From Bacteriovoracaceae bacterium (GTDB lineage: Bacteria > Bdellovibrionota > Bacteriovoracia > Bacteriovoracales > Bacteriovoracaceae): a stretch of DNA of 64,000 nt. Shown here piece by piece: positions 61,584-64,000 of this stretch. The first letter of the stretch is position 1; each line of letters begins with the position of its first letter. A program made the translations under genes and the position numbers. A model generated the notes under the pieces. The model made no database searches, was not told the DNA's origin, and worked only from the letters and a program-made list of their open reading frames with translations. Where the stretch lies: positions 28,133 through 92,132 of the forward strand of contig JABIHA010000108.1 of NCBI GenBank assembly GCA_018649885.1. The letters run 5' to 3'.

Positions 61584-62432
61584 GTGAAAAAAGTAGCATT
61601 TCAAGGCGAAAATGGAGCCTATAGTGAAGCGGCCATGTACCGTTTTTTTGGAGAGGATGTTGAACCATATCCCTGTGAGCTCAGTGAAGATACTTTTGAA
61701 AGCCTAAATTCTGGCCAGGTCGATTTTATCATTGTCCCAGTAGAAAATAGTATCGCTGGAAATGTTAACGTCAATCTCGACCTCATCTACTTGCACAACT
61801 TCTTTATTATTGGAGAACTCTACTTTCCAATCAATCACTGTTTAATGGCCCGTCCAGGTGTAGCGTTCGAAGATATTAAAGTCGTAACCTCACACCCAGT
61901 TGCCCTGGCCCAGTGCCGAAATTTTCTCAATAAACATAAAATTAAAATAGTCCCAGAATATGACACTGCGGGTGCCTGCCAAATGCTCTCATTAAATGAT
62001 ACCGCTACCGAGCATGGGGCCATTGCGTCTGCACTATGTGAAAACTATTACGATCTAGAAATCGTGAAAACCAACATACAAAATGTAAAAATTAATATCA
62101 CAAGATTTCTAGTTCTCTGTCCCCCTGACCATATCCCTAAAGAACTACACAGAGAAAAAACCAGTATGGCATTCTCCACCAAACACCATCCCGGTGCCCT
62201 TTTTAATTGCTTGAAAAAATTTGCTCAACACGGTCTAAATTTGACGAAAATTGAGTCGCGCCCAATCCCCAATAATCCATTTGCCTATAATTTTTTCATC
62301 GATTTCTCAGGCTCCAACCGCGAAGACAATGTACTTGATTGCCTTGAAGAATTGGGAGCAGATGCCAACAATATTAAAATCCTAGGAAGCTACCCTTCAG
62401 GCAAAAAACTAACTAAAGCTCATTCGAGCTAA
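61584..62432 (+). CDS. pheA: Prephenate dehydratase
   Basis: A 282-residue monofunctional enzyme of phenylalanine synthesis, converting prephenate to phenylpyruvate. I choose the GTG at 61584, with GAGAGG upstream and the typical N-terminus KKVAFQGENGAYSEAAM; ATG at 61548 lies inside the hairpin loop and the frame opens further upstream at 61485. The catalytic TRF is seen in INITRFLVL. The C-terminal ACT domain has LTKIESRPI, the ESRP motif for phenylalanine feedback. No chorismate mutase domain is fused. Confidence 0.92.
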   Translation: MKKVAFQGENGAYSEAAMYRFFGEDVEPYPCELSEDTFESLNSGQVDFIIVPVENSIAGNVNVNLDLIYLHNFFIIGELYFPINHCLMARPGVAFEDIKVVTSHPVALAQCRNFLNKHKIKIVPEYDTAGACQMLSLNDTATEHGAIASALCENYYDLEIVKTNIQNVKINITRFLVLCPPDHIPKELHREKTSMAFSTKHHPGALFNCLKKFAQHGLNLTKIESRPIPNNPFAYNFFIDFSGSNREDNVLDCLEELGADANNIKILGSYPSGKKLTKAHSS

Positions 62433-62660
62433 AACATAAAAATTGAGCAACCTTTTCCCTTGGGCAAATACACTTTAAAAACCATCGAAAGTCTGCCAAT
62501 CTATTGAATTTCCTGCATAGACCTAGCAAACAAGGCCACCTATTTAACTTTCTTAACCCATGGTAATAGTAGTACAAGGGCCTTTTAGGAAAGTTCCGAT
62601 TCAAATGCTGGTCCAGGCGATTGCACTTACTTCGGCAAAGTTTGGAACTCTGGGCTTTTC
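62433..62660 (+). pseudogene. Decayed 5' part of the downstream methyltransferase gene
   Basis: In the same frame as the methyltransferase, the sequence reads IEQPFPLGKYTLKTIESL, then TGA at 62505-62507, a second open stretch, TAG at 62586-62588, and then TYFGKVWNSGLF leading into the intact part. The segment KVWNSGLFLAEL matches the conserved block before motif I in class I methyltransferases of the Methyltransf_16 type. No ATG, GTG or TTG lies between the TAG and 62661, so the conserved block cannot be translated from a local start. Confidence 0.5.
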
Positions 62661-63143
62661 TTGGCAGAATTGATGTCAACTTACACTATAGATGGACTAA
62701 AAATTTTAGAGGTAGGATGTGGACTTGGCCTTCCCAGTCTTGTACTACAAAAGAGAAAAGCTCATATCACTGCAACCGATTTTCATCCTAGTGCATCTTC
62801 TTTTCTTCAAGAAAATGCCATCTCTAACAAAATAGACCAGGTACCATTTCAAATAGTCGACTGGACAAAAGAAGACAATACAATCGGCCAGTTTGATCTC
62901 ATTATTGGAAGTGATTTATTTTATGAAGTTAACTCTTCAAATTACTTGGCGACTTTTTTAGATCAACATCTAAACCCTGGTGGAAAAATCATACTGGTCA
63001 ATCCTCAGAGAAGCTTAACTATTAATTTCATACTTGTCATGAATGACCTAGGTCTAAGTGTCGAAGAAATTCCTTTCGCTTTTCCCACTCCAGACGCCCA
63101 CACCGCTCCTACGGGTCGAGTCCTATTTTTCGAAAAAAAATGA
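62661..63143 (+). CDS. SAM-dependent methyltransferase, Methyltransf_16-like, probably truncated
   Basis: A 160-residue open frame beginning with TTG. Motif I is LEVGCGLGLPSLVL, motif II region ITATDFHPSASSFLQENA, motif IV FDLIIGSDLFYEV, and motif V HLNPGGKIILVNP. The fold is complete from beta-strand 1 onward, but the N-terminal helix with KVWNSG is encoded upstream of the first possible start and beyond two in-frame stops. The protein is probably inactive or not made unless a sequencing error is involved. Family members methylate lysines on proteins. Confidence 0.6.
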   Translation: MAELMSTYTIDGLKILEVGCGLGLPSLVLQKRKAHITATDFHPSASSFLQENAISNKIDQVPFQIVDWTKEDNTIGQFDLIIGSDLFYEVNSSNYLATFLDQHLNPGGKIILVNPQRSLTINFILVMNDLGLSVEEIPFAFPTPDAHTAPTGRVLFFEKK

Positions 63144-63164
63144 ACTAAGATATACGAAATAACT

Positions 63165-63320
63165 TTAAAATCCTGCACCAAGGTAGAAACTTAGAATATT
63201 TATGGAAATATTACTATAAGACTTTGCACTCTTTCCCGTAAGGCCATCATTATCAATTGCGTAAGCTGGAGAATTCATTCCTATCCACTCACAACCAATA
63301 AGGAAGTTTCTTTGAAATAA
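63165..63320 (-). pseudogene. C-terminal remnant of an outer-membrane beta-barrel gene
   Basis: A 51-codon minus-strand frame bounded upstream by TAG (63321-63323) and ending with TAA (63165-63167) reads NFLIGCEWIGMNSPAYA and NISINILSFYLGAGF. Alternating hydrophobic residues and a terminal Phe are typical of the last barrel strands of an outer-membrane protein. There is no start codon. The rest of 63144-63539 contains nothing else I can support. Confidence 0.5.
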
Positions 63321-63539
63321 CTACATAGATGTCAATTTTCATGTGCCGGTCAACTATAGTTCTGTCAAAGTTTTAGTCGCATCCTTTCATTTTCAATACT
63401 TACCATTGTAGATTTATTGATCACATATGTAAGTTTGCCTCTCCATATTTGTTGATCTAAACAACTAGTCTAAACTTAATCAAAGTAATCATTTTATTGA
63501 GTTCAAAAGTTTCGGGGGATTTTTTTGAAGGAGAGCAAC

Positions 63540-63869
63540 ATGAAGTTTCCTACTGGTCTATTTCTACTTCTTTTTTGCAATATAGTAATTGCCGGACAAA
63601 TCCCACTAGATTTTGAATGGGAGCAGGCCAACTGTGGCCCTGATTGTTTTGTTTTTGTGGAAACAGATCCATGCATTGACCTATTTGAAGCAAGTTGTCT
63701 TGAGCCTGAGGGAATACTTAAAAAAAGTCTCAGCGTAAAAAAAATTAGAAAAGATTTAAACCAAAGAGTTGAGAAGATATATGACCAAGTTGTATCATTT
63801 TCAGGAAAAGCGGATCTTAAAGGCTATATAACTGAAGAATTAGCAAAGATTGGTATTGGTATTGGTTAG
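63540..63869 (+). CDS. Small secreted Cys-containing protein
   Basis: A 109-residue product from the ATG at 63540, chosen for AAGGAG six bases upstream (an in-frame TTG at 63525 lies before the ribosome-binding site). Signal peptide MKFPTGLFLLLFCNIVIAG. The mature part has four Cys in a short acidic segment (NCGPDCFVF, DPCIDLFEASC) that could form two disulfides, followed by a charged helix. No family is recognised. The short length and abrupt end (KIGIGIG) leave open that it is a fragment of a larger secreted protein. Confidence 0.6.
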   Translation: MKFPTGLFLLLFCNIVIAGQIPLDFEWEQANCGPDCFVFVETDPCIDLFEASCLEPEGILKKSLSVKKIRKDLNQRVEKIYDQVVSFSGKADLKGYITEELAKIGIGIG

Positions 63870-64000
63870 CGTTCATTCAACTTGCCACAAACAGACATCC
63901 CTTTCGTGAGTTAAATTCGATTAAATTTATATGATTATATTTAGACCAAGGTGGCCAGTTGAATAAACGCGCAGTGGACTAAAACCGTGGGCAATGAGCA

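Overview
The window is an AT-rich chromosomal segment from a Gram-negative, flagellated bacterium. Shared features point to the Bdellovibrionota, most likely a Bacteriovorax/Halobacteriovorax-like lineage. These are a TIGR02147-family regulator (a family concentrated in Bdellovibrio-like bacteria and Fibrobacter), many secreted proteins, an mre/rod cluster, a complete envelope-maintenance repertoire and a sigma-54-linked flagellar cluster. The placement is inferred from gene content; no rRNA gene is present. I see no CRISPR array, tRNA, rRNA, intact transposon or prophage.

Layout. 1-5324: end of a rhodanese-like gene, then a leftward five-gene operon (LolA-like carrier, two FtsX/LolC-type permeases, LolD-like ATPase, outer-membrane barrel) that looks like a trans-envelope lipid or lipoprotein route. 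5482-6341: a small exported protein and a MarR regulator. 6395-6634: a 33-bp perfect inverted repeat around a 174-bp core. 6715-11220: mreC-mreD-mrdA-rodA cell-shape operon, without mreB. 11356-13904: a PpiD/SurA-like foldase, a ferredoxin and a secreted HExxH protein. 14143-17850: an ABC-F ATPase, a secreted protein, a PfpI remnant and an ankyrin protein. 17983-33114: flagellar cluster on the minus strand (TPR protein, degenerate sigma-54 activator, flgB, flgC, fliE, fliF, fliG, fliH, fliI, fliJ, motE-like, fliK, flgD, a TIGR02530-type gene, flgE), closed by a strong terminator.

33340-36266: Mla-type lipid transport operon (lipoprotein, MlaE, MlaF, MlaD), facing a sigma-54 response regulator. 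37869-39773: two small proteins and metK. 39873-44643: a cell-wall and envelope group (SleB-like hydrolase, Mpl ligase, WaaE-like glycosyltransferase, TIGR02147 regulator). 44893-46512: a metzincin-like secreted protease. 46827-53260: degenerate HD-GYP protein, serine hydrolase, pyruvate phosphate dikinase, glycyl-tRNA synthetase. 53388-57035: MsbA-like exporter, RDD membrane protein, SdiA-regulated-type lipoprotein. 57039-62432: gltB divergent from pheA, the latter with a long hairpin-bearing leader. 62433-63869: a methyltransferase with a decayed 5' end, an outer-membrane barrel remnant and a small secreted protein.

Functionally the window is dominated by envelope biology (two lipid-transport systems, peptidoglycan synthesis and recycling, LPS-type glycosyltransfer, lipid flipping) and flagellar assembly. 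The least ordinary items are the LolA/FtsX/barrel operon, the flagellar AAA+ regulator that has lost its ATPase and sigma-54 contact motifs, the HD-GYP protein with missing metal ligands, and a set of long intercistronic inverted repeats of unknown function.
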